The notes: a model not told the origin generated them from the sequence alone. Counted from the first letter of the stretch, positions 9,123-19,262 are shown. The stretch: DNA of 64,000 bases from CAXBID01 sp963815305 (GCA_963815305.1 CAWFFW010000001.1:1426001-1490000); one strand, 5' to 3'. Program-made: numbers and translations.

Positions 9123-9983
9123 TTAATTTATTATGTGTATCAATCTATTAGGATAATCGGTGATAATACCGTCAACTTTCAGGTTTATCATTTGTTTTAA
9201 ATCTTCTTTTTCATTAACCGTCCATGGAATGACTTCAAAATTCTCAACTTGTAAGTTTTTAACCATATTAAAATCCAAGAGTTTATAGTATGGACTTATG
9301 ATTTCTGGCATATAACTTAATTTTGAAATTTTATTCCAAATATCTTCATTTTCATCAACCAACAGCGCTACCTTCATTTTAGGCGATTGTTTCTTAATTT
9401 CTTCTAAAACACGTAAATCAAAACTCTGTAAATTAGTTTCATTAAACGCATCATTTTTATTTATAACTTCTAAAACTAACTCAACAAATTCTTTAGGCCT
9501 TGGAGTAAAAATACCATCATATTCTGGTGCAGCCTTTATTTCAATATTAAATTTAATAGCTGAATTTTCCTTTTTTACTTTTTGAATAACTTCTTGTAAA
9601 GATGGTTTGTAAGTCTTTACTTTTTCTTGATTCGGAAATCTAACATGGTGTTTTGTACCACAATCAAACTTTTTGATACTATCAAATACCATTTGATATA
9701 AATTGTATTTTTTTTCATCTAATTTTGGTATGTCATTACCTTCTAAATCTAAGCAAATCTCACTGTTTATATAAGGTTCATGGGATACCACAACTATGTT
9801 GTCTTTAGAAATAACAACATCTAATTCCAAGGTATTTACTCCTAATTCAATCGCTTTTAAAAATGCTGGAATCGTATTTTCTGGCAGTAAACCTCGGCAG
9901 CCTCTATGCCCTTGAATATCTATAGTTTTTGATGAGTTACAATTCATAAATAGAAATAATAGCAGAATTATTTTAATTTTCAT
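9123..9983 (-). CDS. Glycerophosphodiester phosphodiesterase lipoprotein
   Basis: A 286-aa protein hydrolysing glycerophosphodiesters to glycerol-3-phosphate and an alcohol. The catalytic start IQGHRGCRGLLPENT is followed by LELDVVISKDNIVVVSHEP, then a TIM-barrel ending in VIPWTVNEKEDLKQMINLKVDGIITDYP. I start it at 9983 (MKIKIILLLFLFMNC), which gives a lipoprotein signal with lipobox LFMNC. The longer in-frame reading to 10088 would run through the upstream gene. It overlaps the upstream hydroxylase gene by 11 nt, so the two are probably translationally coupled. Confidence 0.9.
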   Translation of the reverse strand: MKIKIILLLFLFMNCNSSKTIDIQGHRGCRGLLPENTIPAFLKAIELGVNTLELDVVISKDNIVVVSHEPYINSEICLDLEGNDIPKLDEKKYNLYQMVFDSIKKFDCGTKHHVRFPNQEKVKTYKPSLQEVIQKVKKENSAIKFNIEIKAAPEYDGIFTPRPKEFVELVLEVINKNDAFNETNLQSFDLRVLEEIKKQSPKMKVALLVDENEDIWNKISKLSYMPEIISPYYKLLDFNMVKNLQVENFEVIPWTVNEKEDLKQMINLKVDGIITDYPNRLIHIIN

Positions 9984-10818
9984 TCTCATTGGGCATAATG
10001 GTAGGTCTCTGATATTTTTGAAATGGCTGCCATAGTAAATCCTTGATATTACTATTCTTTTTTTCATTCGGAAATACATCAATGCCATAAATAATTTTTT
10101 CGGTATCCAAAATCATAAACGTTCCGAATAACCTGTCCCAAACCGAAAATATATTGCCGTAATTAGAGTCGGTGTAAGGCAATTTATAATGATGATGCAC
10201 TTTATGCATATTGGGAGAAACGACGATATAGCTTAATAACTTATCAACTTTTTTTGGCAGCTTAATATTGGCATGGTTAAACTGCGTAGAAATCACCGAA
10301 AGTGATTGATACAAAAAAACGAGCGCAATAGGCGTACCTATTATAAAAATACCCATTAGAGTGAAAACATATCTAATAATACTTTCTAACGGATGATGCC
10401 TGTTTGCAGTTGTGGTATCCACATTATGATCTGAATGATGCACTAAATGCACCATCCACAAAGGTTTTACTTTATGCTCGATTAAATGTGGTAAATACGC
10501 ACCAATAAAATCTATTAAAAGAAGACCTAAAATACCATATAACCACAGTGGCATTTCTGGTAACAAGTTTAAGATTCCAAAATTATTAGCCATCACCCAA
10601 TCTGAAGATTTTAAGAATAAAAAGGCTAAAGGTAAATTCACCAAGATTGTAGTTAAGGTAAAAAATAGGTTGGGTAAGGCATGTTTCCACTTTCTGTAAT
10701 TCCCTGAAAACAAAGGGGTAACACCTTCGAGTATCCAAAAAAACGTCAACCCTCCAGCAATTATCAATCCGCGATGTAACGACGGAATGGTTTCAAAATA
10801 ATTTAGTAGAGTTTCCAA
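9973..10818 (-). CDS. Sterol desaturase / fatty acid hydroxylase family protein
   Basis: A 281-aa membrane enzyme with the di-iron histidine clusters of the fatty acid hydroxylase superfamily: HLIEH, HLVHHSDHNVD, HHPLE and HKVHHHY. Four to six hydrophobic helices surround them. The superfamily uses O2 to hydroxylate or desaturate lipids; in Bacteroidota the lipid substrate is generally not known. It shares a transcript with the following phosphodiesterase gene (11-nt overlap), which suggests a role in lipid remodelling or turnover. Confidence 0.88.
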   Translation of the reverse strand: METLLNYFETIPSLHRGLIIAGGLTFFWILEGVTPLFSGNYRKWKHALPNLFFTLTTILVNLPLAFLFLKSSDWVMANNFGILNLLPEMPLWLYGILGLLLIDFIGAYLPHLIEHKVKPLWMVHLVHHSDHNVDTTTANRHHPLESIIRYVFTLMGIFIIGTPIALVFLYQSLSVISTQFNHANIKLPKKVDKLLSYIVVSPNMHKVHHHYKLPYTDSNYGNIFSVWDRLFGTFMILDTEKIIYGIDVFPNEKKNSNIKDLLWQPFQKYQRPTIMPNENEN

Positions 10819-10843
10819 AGGTGTATTTTTGTTTTAAATATAC

Positions 10844-11335
10844 TTATTTTATTCTTTGCTTCATAGCCTCAACGATATTAAAAGCGGCAGGACAAATAGC
10901 TACATTTTTAAGTGTTAAATTTGAAATTTGTTGAAACTTTTTTCTATCGGTATGCGGAAATTCTCTGCATGCTTTTGGGCGTACTTCATAAATAGAGCAA
11001 TAATTATCAGCTCCTAAAAACGTGCACGGTACACTTTGCAATATGTAATCGTTATCCTCATCAATTCTTAGATATTGTTCTACAAATTGCTGAGTTTTCA
11101 TTTTAAAATGTTTAGCAATTCTATCTACATCCTTGTCGGTAAATAGTGGCCCTGTTGTTTTACAACAATTAGCACATTCTAAACAATCCGTTTGCTTAAA
11201 CTCATTGTCGTGCAATTCTTGCATCAGATAATCTAAGTTTTTGGGTGGTTTCTTTTTTAGCTTTGCGAAGAATTTTTTGTTCTCGTTATGTTTATCTTTG
11301 GCGAGCTTTGGAAGGTTTTTAATGATGTCTTGCAT
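10844..11335 (-). CDS. YkgJ-type cysteine cluster protein
   Basis: A 163-aa protein with the CxxCxxCC-type zinc/iron cluster signature: DCLECANCCKTTGPLF near residue 55, VPCTFLG..YCSIYEVRPKACREFP near 103-125 and a late Cys in AICPAAF. These cysteines match the YkgJ (UPF0153) family, whose function is unproven. It lies 25 bp upstream of the hydroxylase gene on the same strand and is likely in the same operon. Confidence 0.87.
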   Translation of the reverse strand: MQDIIKNLPKLAKDKHNENKKFFAKLKKKPPKNLDYLMQELHDNEFKQTDCLECANCCKTTGPLFTDKDVDRIAKHFKMKTQQFVEQYLRIDEDNDYILQSVPCTFLGADNYCSIYEVRPKACREFPHTDRKKFQQISNLTLKNVAICPAAFNIVEAMKQRIK

Positions 11336-11547
11336 GGTGTAAAAATAGTGTTTTTCGTAATTATTTGTATTATTTCGCTGAGTTACGCAAAGAATTATAC
11401 AGAGTTTCGCTGAGAAATTCTGAGTTAATATAATTTTGATGAAAACGATATGATTTTAAACATTTTTAAACTGATGCAATTTTGCTCTATGCTTCTCCGT
11501 GCAAAATCAGCGTATCTCTGTGTAATAACTATAACCAAACACATTTA

Positions 11548-12246
11548 ATGAAAGACATTTTCGGAAAAGCTTTAATCGATTATCAAAACGGAAACTACTC
11601 CGAAGATATTATCACCTCAACCAGTATTTCGGGTGATGATTTTTTACCACTACCCTATTTGTTTCGAGATTTTAAAGAGATGCCTAAATTAGAACAGAAA
11701 GCTTTACAACTATGTAAAGGTTCTGTTTTAGATGTCGGTTGCGGAGCAGGAAACCATAGCTTATATCTTCAAGAAAAAGGAATTAAAGTTAAAGCGATTG
11801 ATATTTCAAAAGGTGCCATTGAAGTTGCTAAACAACGTGGTGTTTTAAATGCTAAAGTTTTAAATATTCTAGAAGAAACTGAAATCTATGATACTATTTT
11901 ACTATTGATGAATGGCACAGGAATTTTTCAAAAATTAGTGTATGTTTCAAAATACTTATCACATTTAAAAAGTTTGATAAAACCTAATGGACAAATTCTT
12001 ATAGATTCATCAGATATTAAATATATGTATGAAGATGACGATGGTGGTTTTTGGATGGACACTAACTCTAATTATTACGGAGAACTTGATTATTTCCTGT
12101 CTTATAAAGGTGAAAAAGAAATTCCAATGAAATGGTTATATCTTGATTTTGAAATGTTGAAATTAGCTTGCGAAACAGTTGGATTAAAATGTGAATTGGT
12201 TATGGAAGGCGCCCATTTTGATTATTTGGCGCGGTTAATTATTTAG
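11548..12246 (+). CDS. Class I SAM-dependent methyltransferase
   Basis: A 232-aa soluble protein with a Rossmann methyltransferase fold: motif I VLDVGCGAGNHSLYL, motif II KVKAIDISKGAIEVAKQRG, and LLLMNGTGIFQ in place of motif IV. I choose ATG 11548 (MKDIFGKALIDYQNG); the extra upstream codons read from the leader do not look like protein. The methyl acceptor is unknown. It converges on the next gene with a 2-bp gap. Confidence 0.87.
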   Translation: MKDIFGKALIDYQNGNYSEDIITSTSISGDDFLPLPYLFRDFKEMPKLEQKALQLCKGSVLDVGCGAGNHSLYLQEKGIKVKAIDISKGAIEVAKQRGVLNAKVLNILEETEIYDTILLLMNGTGIFQKLVYVSKYLSHLKSLIKPNGQILIDSSDIKYMYEDDDGGFWMDTNSNYYGELDYFLSYKGEKEIPMKWLYLDFEMLKLACETVGLKCELVMEGAHFDYLARLII

Positions 12247-12248
12247 TA

Positions 12249-12653
12249 TTAATCTCTAACAAAAACATGTTCTGAATCTCCTTTTCCATAAATAAAATAT
12301 TCTTCATTCAATACATAAATTGGTTCGGAAATTCCATATTGTAGATTTGTTAACTCAATAAAGAAAACACCATTATCAAGTTTCAAATCTATGGTTGTTT
12401 GCTCTTCCATAACTGATTTTTCATGGTAAGGATCAGCTGCTTTAGGCGGTAAATTTAATTCTTTAAGAACTTCTATAACTCCTTTATCATCATTAAAAAT
12501 AAATCTATACGTTATATTTTGATTTCCATTTTTTAATTTCCAATCTCCATTAATGGCTTGTTGAACTTCTTGAATAGTTTTATAACATTCCAGATTTTGA
12601 GATAAAGCATGTAATGAAATACATAAAATCAAAATATTAATCAAATATTTCAT
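12249..12653 (-). CDS. Small secreted hypothetical protein
   Basis: A 134-aa protein with a signal peptide (MKYLINILILCISLHALSQ, cleavage after LSQ). The mature part, WKLKNGNQNITYRFIFNDDKG to ISEPIYVLNEEYFIYGKGD, looks like a small beta-rich lipocalin-type domain of the kind that measures residual content in flavobacterial exports. I do not recognise a named family. It stops 2 bp from the stop of the methyltransferase gene. Confidence 0.7.
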   Translation of the reverse strand: MKYLINILILCISLHALSQNLECYKTIQEVQQAINGDWKLKNGNQNITYRFIFNDDKGVIEVLKELNLPPKAADPYHEKSVMEEQTTIDLKLDNGVFFIELTNLQYGISEPIYVLNEEYFIYGKGDSEHVFVRD

Positions 12654-12724
12654 TTTGTGTGTTTGTAATAATTATTATAAATAAAAAATAAATTTCAACT
12701 TTCTCGGGAAAGACAAAACTAAAC

Positions 12725-13300
12725 TTAAAATCTATAATGCCCAATAATTTTAAAATCAAATAAACAATCTTCTAAAACTTGTCCGTTGCCAATATTGTGC
12801 ACTATTAAATAACGTTTTTTATCATTTGATTTTTTATCAACCACAATTCCAATATGTGTAATTGCACCACCTAAATTCCAACATACTACATCTCCTGAAT
12901 TATAATCAGAAGTATTTTTTGTAATTGATTTTTCTGCGCCTTGTCTTTTAAAATAAGTCATTAAGTTTGGCACACGTCTGTGATCAATATTTTTATCGGC
13001 AGTTTTTAAACCCCAAATGTTAGGATACAGACTAAAATGTGCTTTCATATCCTCATGTACTTCTTTTTGTAAATCAATACCCATTTTCCTGTAAGCTCTT
13101 ATTATGACGTCGGTACAAACCCCTTTGTCACTAGGTACATCTCCGTTTGGATAAGCTATCGAAAAATAACTTGGATCGTAAGTTACTTGTTGTTTTGTTA
13201 ATTCTAATGCAGCATCAGAAAGTGTTAACTCTTGTATTGAATGCTGAGAAAAACTTAAGTTAAAACAAAAAATTAATATTATAAGAAGTAGTTTTTTCAT
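12725..13300 (-). CDS. DUF1287 family exported protein (NlpC/P60-like fold)
   Basis: A 191-aa protein with signal peptide (MKKLLLIILIFCFNLSFSQ). The DUF1287 signature is clear: TYDPSYFSIAYPNGDVP, KGVCTDVIIRAYRKMGIDLQ with the likely catalytic Cys, DHRRVPNLMTYFKRQG, and GDVVCWNLGGAITHIGIVVD with a conserved His. The family resembles NlpC/P60 cysteine peptidases acting on cell-wall peptides; the activity is inferred. It stands alone, followed by a dispersed repeat. Confidence 0.85.
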   Translation of the reverse strand: MKKLLLIILIFCFNLSFSQHSIQELTLSDAALELTKQQVTYDPSYFSIAYPNGDVPSDKGVCTDVIIRAYRKMGIDLQKEVHEDMKAHFSLYPNIWGLKTADKNIDHRRVPNLMTYFKRQGAEKSITKNTSDYNSGDVVCWNLGGAITHIGIVVDKKSNDKKRYLIVHNIGNGQVLEDCLFDFKIIGHYRF

Positions 13301-13320
13301 AAGAACTTAACTTCATTTTA

Positions 13321-13397
13321 AAAGATTACCACGTCTCACTCCTCCTCGTAATGGCAATGCTGAAAAAATCCTGAAATAAATTGAGGATGACACTTCG
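13321..13397. repeat. Intergenic flavobacterial dispersed repeat
   Basis: The segment contains ACCACGTCTCACTCCTCCTC, GTAATGGCAATGCTGAAAAA and the imperfect palindrome ATCCTGAAATAAATTGAGGA. Similar sequences recur between genes in many flavobacterial genomes as far as I recall. Only one copy is in this window, so the repeat status rests on that recollection. The palindrome could fold as a terminator-like hairpin between the two minus-strand genes. Confidence 0.45.
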
Positions 13398-13399
13398 GA

Positions 13400-15127
13400 T
13401 CAAAAATCAAACTTATAAGTTGCTCCGGCTAAAAACTGAATACTCTGTACTGGAAAATTTTGCCAACGTTGATAGGCATTATTAGCCATGTTATTGGCTT
13501 TAGCAAATACAGAAATTTGATCGTTTATATGATAACCCACATGGGTATTGGCATCAAAAAAGCTTTCTAAAACCACTGTAAAAGGCGATGTGACCGTGAA
13601 GCCGTCATTTAGAAAAAACTGATCTTTTCGTTCGCCAACATAAAATAAATTAGCACCTGCAAACCAATGTTCGTCTATTTGGTAATCTAAAAACAACGAT
13701 CCTTTTACGTCTGGTAAATTCCAAGCTTCTTTTTCGTTATTTGTTGAATAACTAAAATATTCAGCTTTTATTCCAAGTTTGAAGTTTCGGTTAACATCAA
13801 CATTAATTTCACCTGCAACCCCAAACGTATCTAAATTATCATATACAATCCCAAATGAATTGCCGTACATATAATCTTCTCCCGAAAGGGTAATATCATT
13901 ATTTTTAAATAGCGCTTTATTTCTATCGGCGACATAACTTCCGTTAACACTATAGCTCATATTGCTAGATAACTTTCCTTTTAAACCAATGTAGGCATCG
14001 TATTGTTGATCCGTTGGCATAATAAAGAGTGTTGGTGACACAAACGGATTTTCCGAAGCAAAGTCGTAGTAAGAATTCTGAACTAAACCACCTTCTATGC
14101 CTCCGTAAGCGATTAAAATATCATTTACTAATCGGTAAGTTCCTGTAATATTTGGATACAAATAAAATTTACTGTCTCCTGATTCTCTATTATTGGAATA
14201 CACAGCAGTAACTCCGAGATTTAAAGTTAAATCGTCTTGTTTCATTTCGTAAGTTGGTGAAATTCCAATTTGAAAATTCCCGTAATTCAATTCATCATTA
14301 GTGAAGTAATTTCTATCGAACATACCCCCTAAATAATCAATTTTTAAATCAGTTGATATTTCCTCGCCATTAATTGGCACATCAACTATGGCTTTGGCAG
14401 TAAACCTATTTTCTCCAGAGCCTTGATTATCTCCAAAACGTCTAAAAAAGAAACTCCCAGAATTGATATAAGTATCTTCAAAACTAATATCGCCGCCAAA
14501 ATGGGCACTAAAAAACGCATGATCCACGTCTATACCATCAGCTTGTGCCTGTGTAATTTGAGATTGCGGAACACCATACCAATTATATAGTTGATGTTGA
14601 AATCCGCCCTCAACATTCCACGCTAAATCGCGTAATTGTGAACTATAATTTACATTGATTTTTGAGTTTGAAAAATTATCATCAAACTCTACACCTTCAA
14701 TACCACCAGCAGATGAATGATGGCTTACATACCCACCTAGACTTTCCGTTCTACTAATGGCATGATTTAAATACACCTCGCCCAAAATAGTCGTGTAAGT
14801 TCCCACACCTAAAGTTGCATAATTATCAAATAATTTTACAGGTTTTGCTTTTTCTACAACCGCTGCTTTTCCTTTGGCAGGTGTAAATGTAGACGCTACG
14901 GGAAATGAAAAAATATTATATTTAATATCCTTTTTGGTTTCAGTAGTTTCGTCATCTAAAGTTGGCGTTTCTTTTACCTTAAATGCATCAGAAATTGATG
15001 GTGAGTATGGTTTTACAACATCTATAACACCTGTATTTATTGTATCGTTTTCTCTGTTTTGAGAAAAACTTATCGTTGCACTTAATATAAATGCAACTGA
15101 AAATATATGTTTTATGTGCTTTCGCAT
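13400..15127 (-). CDS. Outer-membrane beta-barrel protein (TonB-dependent-receptor-like, no plug)
   Basis: A 575-aa exported protein. Signal peptide MRKHIKHIFSVAFILSATIS(FSQ); a Ser/Pro-rich linker (VVKPYSPSISDAFKVKETPT) follows, then alternating polar and aromatic strands to a C-terminal aromatic ending (FLAGATYKFDF) typical of barrels. A TonB plug domain is not visible, so this is a barrel-only relative. I start at 15127; the upstream in-frame residues resemble translated leader. The barrel gene lies 87 bp downstream of the TPR gene, and this pair is usual in Flavobacteriaceae. Confidence 0.8.
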   Translation of the reverse strand: MRKHIKHIFSVAFILSATISFSQNRENDTINTGVIDVVKPYSPSISDAFKVKETPTLDDETTETKKDIKYNIFSFPVASTFTPAKGKAAVVEKAKPVKLFDNYATLGVGTYTTILGEVYLNHAISRTESLGGYVSHHSSAGGIEGVEFDDNFSNSKINVNYSSQLRDLAWNVEGGFQHQLYNWYGVPQSQITQAQADGIDVDHAFFSAHFGGDISFEDTYINSGSFFFRRFGDNQGSGENRFTAKAIVDVPINGEEISTDLKIDYLGGMFDRNYFTNDELNYGNFQIGISPTYEMKQDDLTLNLGVTAVYSNNRESGDSKFYLYPNITGTYRLVNDILIAYGGIEGGLVQNSYYDFASENPFVSPTLFIMPTDQQYDAYIGLKGKLSSNMSYSVNGSYVADRNKALFKNNDITLSGEDYMYGNSFGIVYDNLDTFGVAGEINVDVNRNFKLGIKAEYFSYSTNNEKEAWNLPDVKGSLFLDYQIDEHWFAGANLFYVGERKDQFFLNDGFTVTSPFTVVLESFFDANTHVGYHINDQISVFAKANNMANNAYQRWQNFPVQSIQFLAGATYKFDF

Positions 15128-15214
15128 ATTTTGTGTTTTTATTTTCGATTGATGATTCTTTACTCTATAGGTTTCGGTATTGCTCAAGCTAAAAACTTTT
15201 AACTTTAACTAAAA

Positions 15215-18200
15215 TTAGTCTTCTGGTTGAATTGATGAATTTGTTTTAGCCTCTTCCTTCTTTATTTTACTTAATTCGGATTTAGCTTGGCTCACAACAT
15301 CATCAAACTCCTTAAAGTTTGTAATAACACTTTCTAGTATATAAGTAGCTTGAAATGCATCACCCAAGGCATAAAAATTCTTTGCCATAAGCACAAGTCC
15401 TTTTGCACTATAATATTTATAACCTGAAAAATCTTTAGCTAATTTCTGCACCGATTTATTTGATGCTTCGTGCTTACCGTCTTTATTTTTGAAGTATGCA
15501 TTATAATAAAGTGCTTCGGCAGCAGTTTCGCCAGTGGCCACTTTTTCCACTTGCGCGTAAGCTGTTTTTGCTCGGTTTTCATCACCTGTTTTGATAGCTG
15601 AACGCGCAATAATAACTTGAGCGTCACTTTTAATTTTATTATCAATTTTAGGACTTGTTAAAACTTTTTCCGCATAAGCTTCCGCTTGGTTATAATTTTC
15701 TAATTGATAATAGGCTTTCATTAAATTGGACTGTGCAAAAATGATGTTTTGAGGGAAATTTGCTTCCGCCTCTAAACGTTGCAACAAAGGAATAGCTTGT
15801 CGCCAAGCTTTTTCTTCTAAATGGTATTGTGATAAACGTGATAATGCTTCTTCGGTGAATTCACTTTGTGAAGCATCAATAACATATTTATAGTGTGGTG
15901 CAGCATTTGCTTTCAAATTTTTTTTATAATACAATTGCGCTACATAAAAATGTGCATTTAAGGCGTGAATTCCGTTTTTAAAATCATTTAGATACCCATT
16001 AAATTGAGTTATAGCTTTATCAGTATTATTATCTAAGTATTGCTTTTCGGCAGCTTCGTAGGTAGCGTTGTCTAAATCGGCATTAGTAACTTCAACATAA
16101 TCCAACTGTTTAACCCATGTTGCATAGTCGTTTACTCGACCTAAATCGATATAAATTAAACGTGCCGTTGAAACTGCTTGAACAGCTTCTGGAGTTCCAG
16201 GATAATCACCTGCTATTTTTTTAAATTTCGTTAGAGCACGTTCGTTATCACTACTATTATAATAGACTAAGCCTTGACGTAATAACGCTTTTGGAACAAA
16301 AGAACTCATTTTATACTCGTTATTTAAACGGTTGTAAATGGTCATAGCTTTATCTGTTTCATTGGCTTTTACATAAGAATTCCCTAATTCATACATGGCA
16401 TCATCTCGTAATTTCGAATTTGGATATTTAGAGATAAAATCCTCTAACGCCATGATCTTTTTTGAAGATTGACCCGCATAACCTATACTTATTGCTTTCT
16501 GAAAAAAAGCATAATCAGATTCTATCTCATTTAATTCAATAGCGTTTTCATAGGCATTTATAGCGCTGTTGTAGTCACTTGACACAAAATAACCATCACC
16601 CAAACGCAAATAAGCATCATTTAATCTCACCTTATCATCTTTTTTATTGGATATAAATTGATTGAAAAACTTAGTAGCTTGAGGATAATTTTTTTGTTTA
16701 AAATATGTATACGCTAAATTATAATTAATGTTTTTAATTTCTTGCGTTGCACCAGAATCTGCTTGTTGTTGAAACTGCTTAAACCCAATTAAAGCATCAT
16801 CATAATTTGTTAAATTATAATCTGTTTCTGCTTTCCAAAACGTTGCTCTCGCAGTAAATTTAGGATCCAGTGATTCTTTTAAAGACGCATCAAAAAGTGA
16901 TTCAGCTTCTAAATAATCGCCTTCGTTATATAATTCTATTCCTCTATAAAAAGCCACCTTTTGATAAGCCATCTTATTATCAAAACTCTTTCTACCCTCT
17001 AATAAATTTATGGCTTCTTTATAATTTTTAGAAGTGATATATGAATCTATTAACAAGGTTTCGATTTCTTCTTTGTAACTGGAGTTTGGATATTTTTCTA
17101 AATAACTAGCTAAAACTTGTGGTGTAGGTTGATAAGGATTACCAATCTCGTAACTGATTTTTGCATAATTTAACCATGCATCTTCCTGAATTTTCAAATC
17201 AAAATCCATTTGAGAGGCGTTTCTAAAGGCATTCAAAGCTTCCTGCTTTTTGTCAACATTTACATAACTCTCACCTAAATGATAATATGCGTTTTGGGCA
17301 ATTGAATTTGAACCTCCAACAATTTTATTAAACTCTGAAATAGCCTTTTCATAATCGCCTTGTTTGTAATGTGCATAGCCCAGTTGATAATAATCAGTAT
17401 TATTCCATTTAGCTGATCGATCTCGCTTTCCTTTTTTACCCTTATACTGCGTTAAATAAGGAATAGCCTCTGCATATTGTTCTAAATTAAAATAGCTTTC
17501 TCCTATAATTTTAGATAATTCTGATACTTCTTCTTGGTTATTAGTTTGGTCTAATCTTTCTTTAGCGAGTGCAATAGCCTTTTCAAATTTTCCTAATTTG
17601 AAATTTAAATCGGCTTGATAATATGACATTTTTTCTCTGTAACGCTCTTGATCGCTTACTTGTTCAAAATACGTATTGGCTTGATCGTAATCGTCACCTT
17701 CGTAAGCCATAAAACCGATGTAATATTTAGCTTGCGAACCGTATTCTGCAGAGTTTTCAACTTTAGCTAAGTATTTTTTAGCATCTTTATATTGTTTGGA
17801 CGAATACGCTGTGTAACCATTATTAAAGTAAAATTTCTCCTTTTCCTTTCTTCCTAAAGCGTTTTCATCTACTTTATCATACCATTTTCTTGCATATGCA
17901 TATTTTCCGTTGGCAAAGTAATAATCGGCAACGTCTACATAAGCAGTATTTCTTTTAGTACTGGTAGGGTATTCTTCAACGAAATCTTCTACTAGACTAT
18001 CTGCATTTTGCTGGTTTAAACGTACTGCACAATTAGCAATATAATAGGCACAATCTGATTGTAAGATATTATCATCAGCCGTTTTTTTTATTTGTCTAAA
18101 TAAAGATTGTGCTGCTAAATATTGTTGATTATTGTAAAGCGATAATGCTTTTTGATAATCTACTAAATTACTGGTATACGCTGCTGATTGTTGTGCAATG

Positions 18201-18256
18201 ATTTGAAAACTAAAACAGACTCCCAAGAAAAGGGTAAGCACATTATTTTTACTCAT
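15215..18256 (-). CDS. Large tetratricopeptide-repeat protein
   Basis: A 1013-aa exported protein. It has a signal peptide (NNVLTLFLGVCFSFQIIAQ) and more than 20 TPR-like helical pairs such as YYLGESYVNVDKKQEALNAF and AYLRLGDGYFVSSDYNSAIN. These repeats make a long periplasmic scaffold for protein contacts. The partner is probably the downstream barrel protein, judged by position. Conserved in Flavobacteriia; no enzymatic domain is visible. A -7 box lies 26 bp upstream of the start. Confidence 0.85.
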   Translation of the reverse strand: MSKNNVLTLFLGVCFSFQIIAQQSAAYTSNLVDYQKALSLYNNQQYLAAQSLFRQIKKTADDNILQSDCAYYIANCAVRLNQQNADSLVEDFVEEYPTSTKRNTAYVDVADYYFANGKYAYARKWYDKVDENALGRKEKEKFYFNNGYTAYSSKQYKDAKKYLAKVENSAEYGSQAKYYIGFMAYEGDDYDQANTYFEQVSDQERYREKMSYYQADLNFKLGKFEKAIALAKERLDQTNNQEEVSELSKIIGESYFNLEQYAEAIPYLTQYKGKKGKRDRSAKWNNTDYYQLGYAHYKQGDYEKAISEFNKIVGGSNSIAQNAYYHLGESYVNVDKKQEALNAFRNASQMDFDLKIQEDAWLNYAKISYEIGNPYQPTPQVLASYLEKYPNSSYKEEIETLLIDSYITSKNYKEAINLLEGRKSFDNKMAYQKVAFYRGIELYNEGDYLEAESLFDASLKESLDPKFTARATFWKAETDYNLTNYDDALIGFKQFQQQADSGATQEIKNINYNLAYTYFKQKNYPQATKFFNQFISNKKDDKVRLNDAYLRLGDGYFVSSDYNSAINAYENAIELNEIESDYAFFQKAISIGYAGQSSKKIMALEDFISKYPNSKLRDDAMYELGNSYVKANETDKAMTIYNRLNNEYKMSSFVPKALLRQGLVYYNSSDNERALTKFKKIAGDYPGTPEAVQAVSTARLIYIDLGRVNDYATWVKQLDYVEVTNADLDNATYEAAEKQYLDNNTDKAITQFNGYLNDFKNGIHALNAHFYVAQLYYKKNLKANAAPHYKYVIDASQSEFTEEALSRLSQYHLEEKAWRQAIPLLQRLEAEANFPQNIIFAQSNLMKAYYQLENYNQAEAYAEKVLTSPKIDNKIKSDAQVIIARSAIKTGDENRAKTAYAQVEKVATGETAAEALYYNAYFKNKDGKHEASNKSVQKLAKDFSGYKYYSAKGLVLMAKNFYALGDAFQATYILESVITNFKEFDDVVSQAKSELSKIKKEEAKTNSSIQPED

Positions 18257-18281
18257 TAACGATTCGTTTTTAAATTGATTT

Positions 18282-18289
18282 CAAAGATA
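18282..18289 (-). promoter_or_regulatory. -7 box of the TPR gene
   Basis: Minus-strand TATCTTTG matches TAnnTTTG and lies 26 bp before the start codon at 18256. No clear -33 TTG. Confidence 0.45.
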
Positions 18290-18449
18290 ATTGAATAACG
18301 TAATAATCGTGCCATAATTATAAAGTGAGTTATTAAATTTTGAAAAAATCTAAATGCAAGAAATTTGAAATTCGAAGTTTTTCGTTAACATGAATACATT
18401 TTTAATTTTTTATAATACATTTACAACACTAAACCTATTTATTCAATTT

Positions 18450-19133
18450 ATGCCTCAATCTATTCTACAACTTAAAGACGCATCGATATTTCAAGGTGAT
18501 AGTCTGGTACTCTCAAACGTTAATGTTGAAATTTTAAAAGGTGAATTTGTGTACTTAATTGGTAAAACGGGTTCTGGTAAAAGTAGTTTTATGAAAACAC
18601 TTTATGGCGATTTGCCCCTTACTGAAGGTGACGGGCATATTGTTGATTTTAATTTGAAAACGCTTAAAGAAAAAGAGATTCCTTTTTTAAGACGAAAACT
18701 AGGTGTTGTTTTTCAAGATTTTAAATTATTGATAGACCGCACTATAAACGATAATTTATTGTTTGTTTTAAAAGCTACAGGTTGGAAAGATAAAGATGAA
18801 ATGAATACTAGAGTTGATGAAGTTTTGACAAAAGTAGATATAAAAACCAAAGGTTTTAAATTTCCTCATGAACTTTCGGGTGGTGAACAACAGCGTGTTG
18901 CTATTGCAAGAGCGTTACTTAATAATCCTGAACTTATATTAGCGGATGAGCCTACTGGAAACCTAGATCCTCAAACGAGTGTTGAAGTGATGGAAGTGCT
19001 TCAAGAAATCAATAAAAATGGTAACACCATACTTATGGCCACCCATGATTATGCACTTTTACTTAAATACCCAAGTAAAACTTTAAAGTGTGATGAGAAT
19101 GAAGTTTTTGAGGTTGTGCAACGCAAGGGTTAA
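18450..19133 (+). CDS. ftsE: FtsE-type ABC transporter ATP-binding protein
   Basis: A 227-aa ATPase. Walker A is GKTGSGKSSF, the Q-loop is VVFQDFKLL, the signature is LSGGEQQRVAIARAL, Walker B is ELILADEPTGNLD and the H-loop is ATHDY. Length and the VFQDFKLL/DEPTGNLDP pattern fit FtsE, which with FtsX regulates cell-wall hydrolases at division. FtsX is not adjacent, as is common in Bacteroidota. I start at ATG 18450 (MPQSILQLKDASIF); the longer upstream reading is unlike the family. Confidence 0.82.
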   Translation: MPQSILQLKDASIFQGDSLVLSNVNVEILKGEFVYLIGKTGSGKSSFMKTLYGDLPLTEGDGHIVDFNLKTLKEKEIPFLRRKLGVVFQDFKLLIDRTINDNLLFVLKATGWKDKDEMNTRVDEVLTKVDIKTKGFKFPHELSGGEQQRVAIARALLNNPELILADEPTGNLDPQTSVEVMEVLQEINKNGNTILMATHDYALLLKYPSKTLKCDENEVFEVVQRKG

Positions 19134-19262
19134 TTTTATTTTCTATACATATGTGGGTTTTTACGAATGCCTTTACTCATGCTAAAACCTAAATTAAACA
19201 CCATACCTTAAACATACTTTTGTATGAAAAACTTTGAAAATTTAACTTTAAGTTTAAAAACG

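Noticed and set aside
15128..15187. Longer N-terminus for the barrel protein
   Set aside because: The added residues precede a clean signal peptide that begins at 15127 and look like translated leader.
15215..18256. Repeat content of the TPR gene as DNA repeats or CRISPR
   Set aside because: The periodicity is at protein level (TPR); there are no identical DNA repeats with spacers. No CRISPR array was found anywhere in the window.
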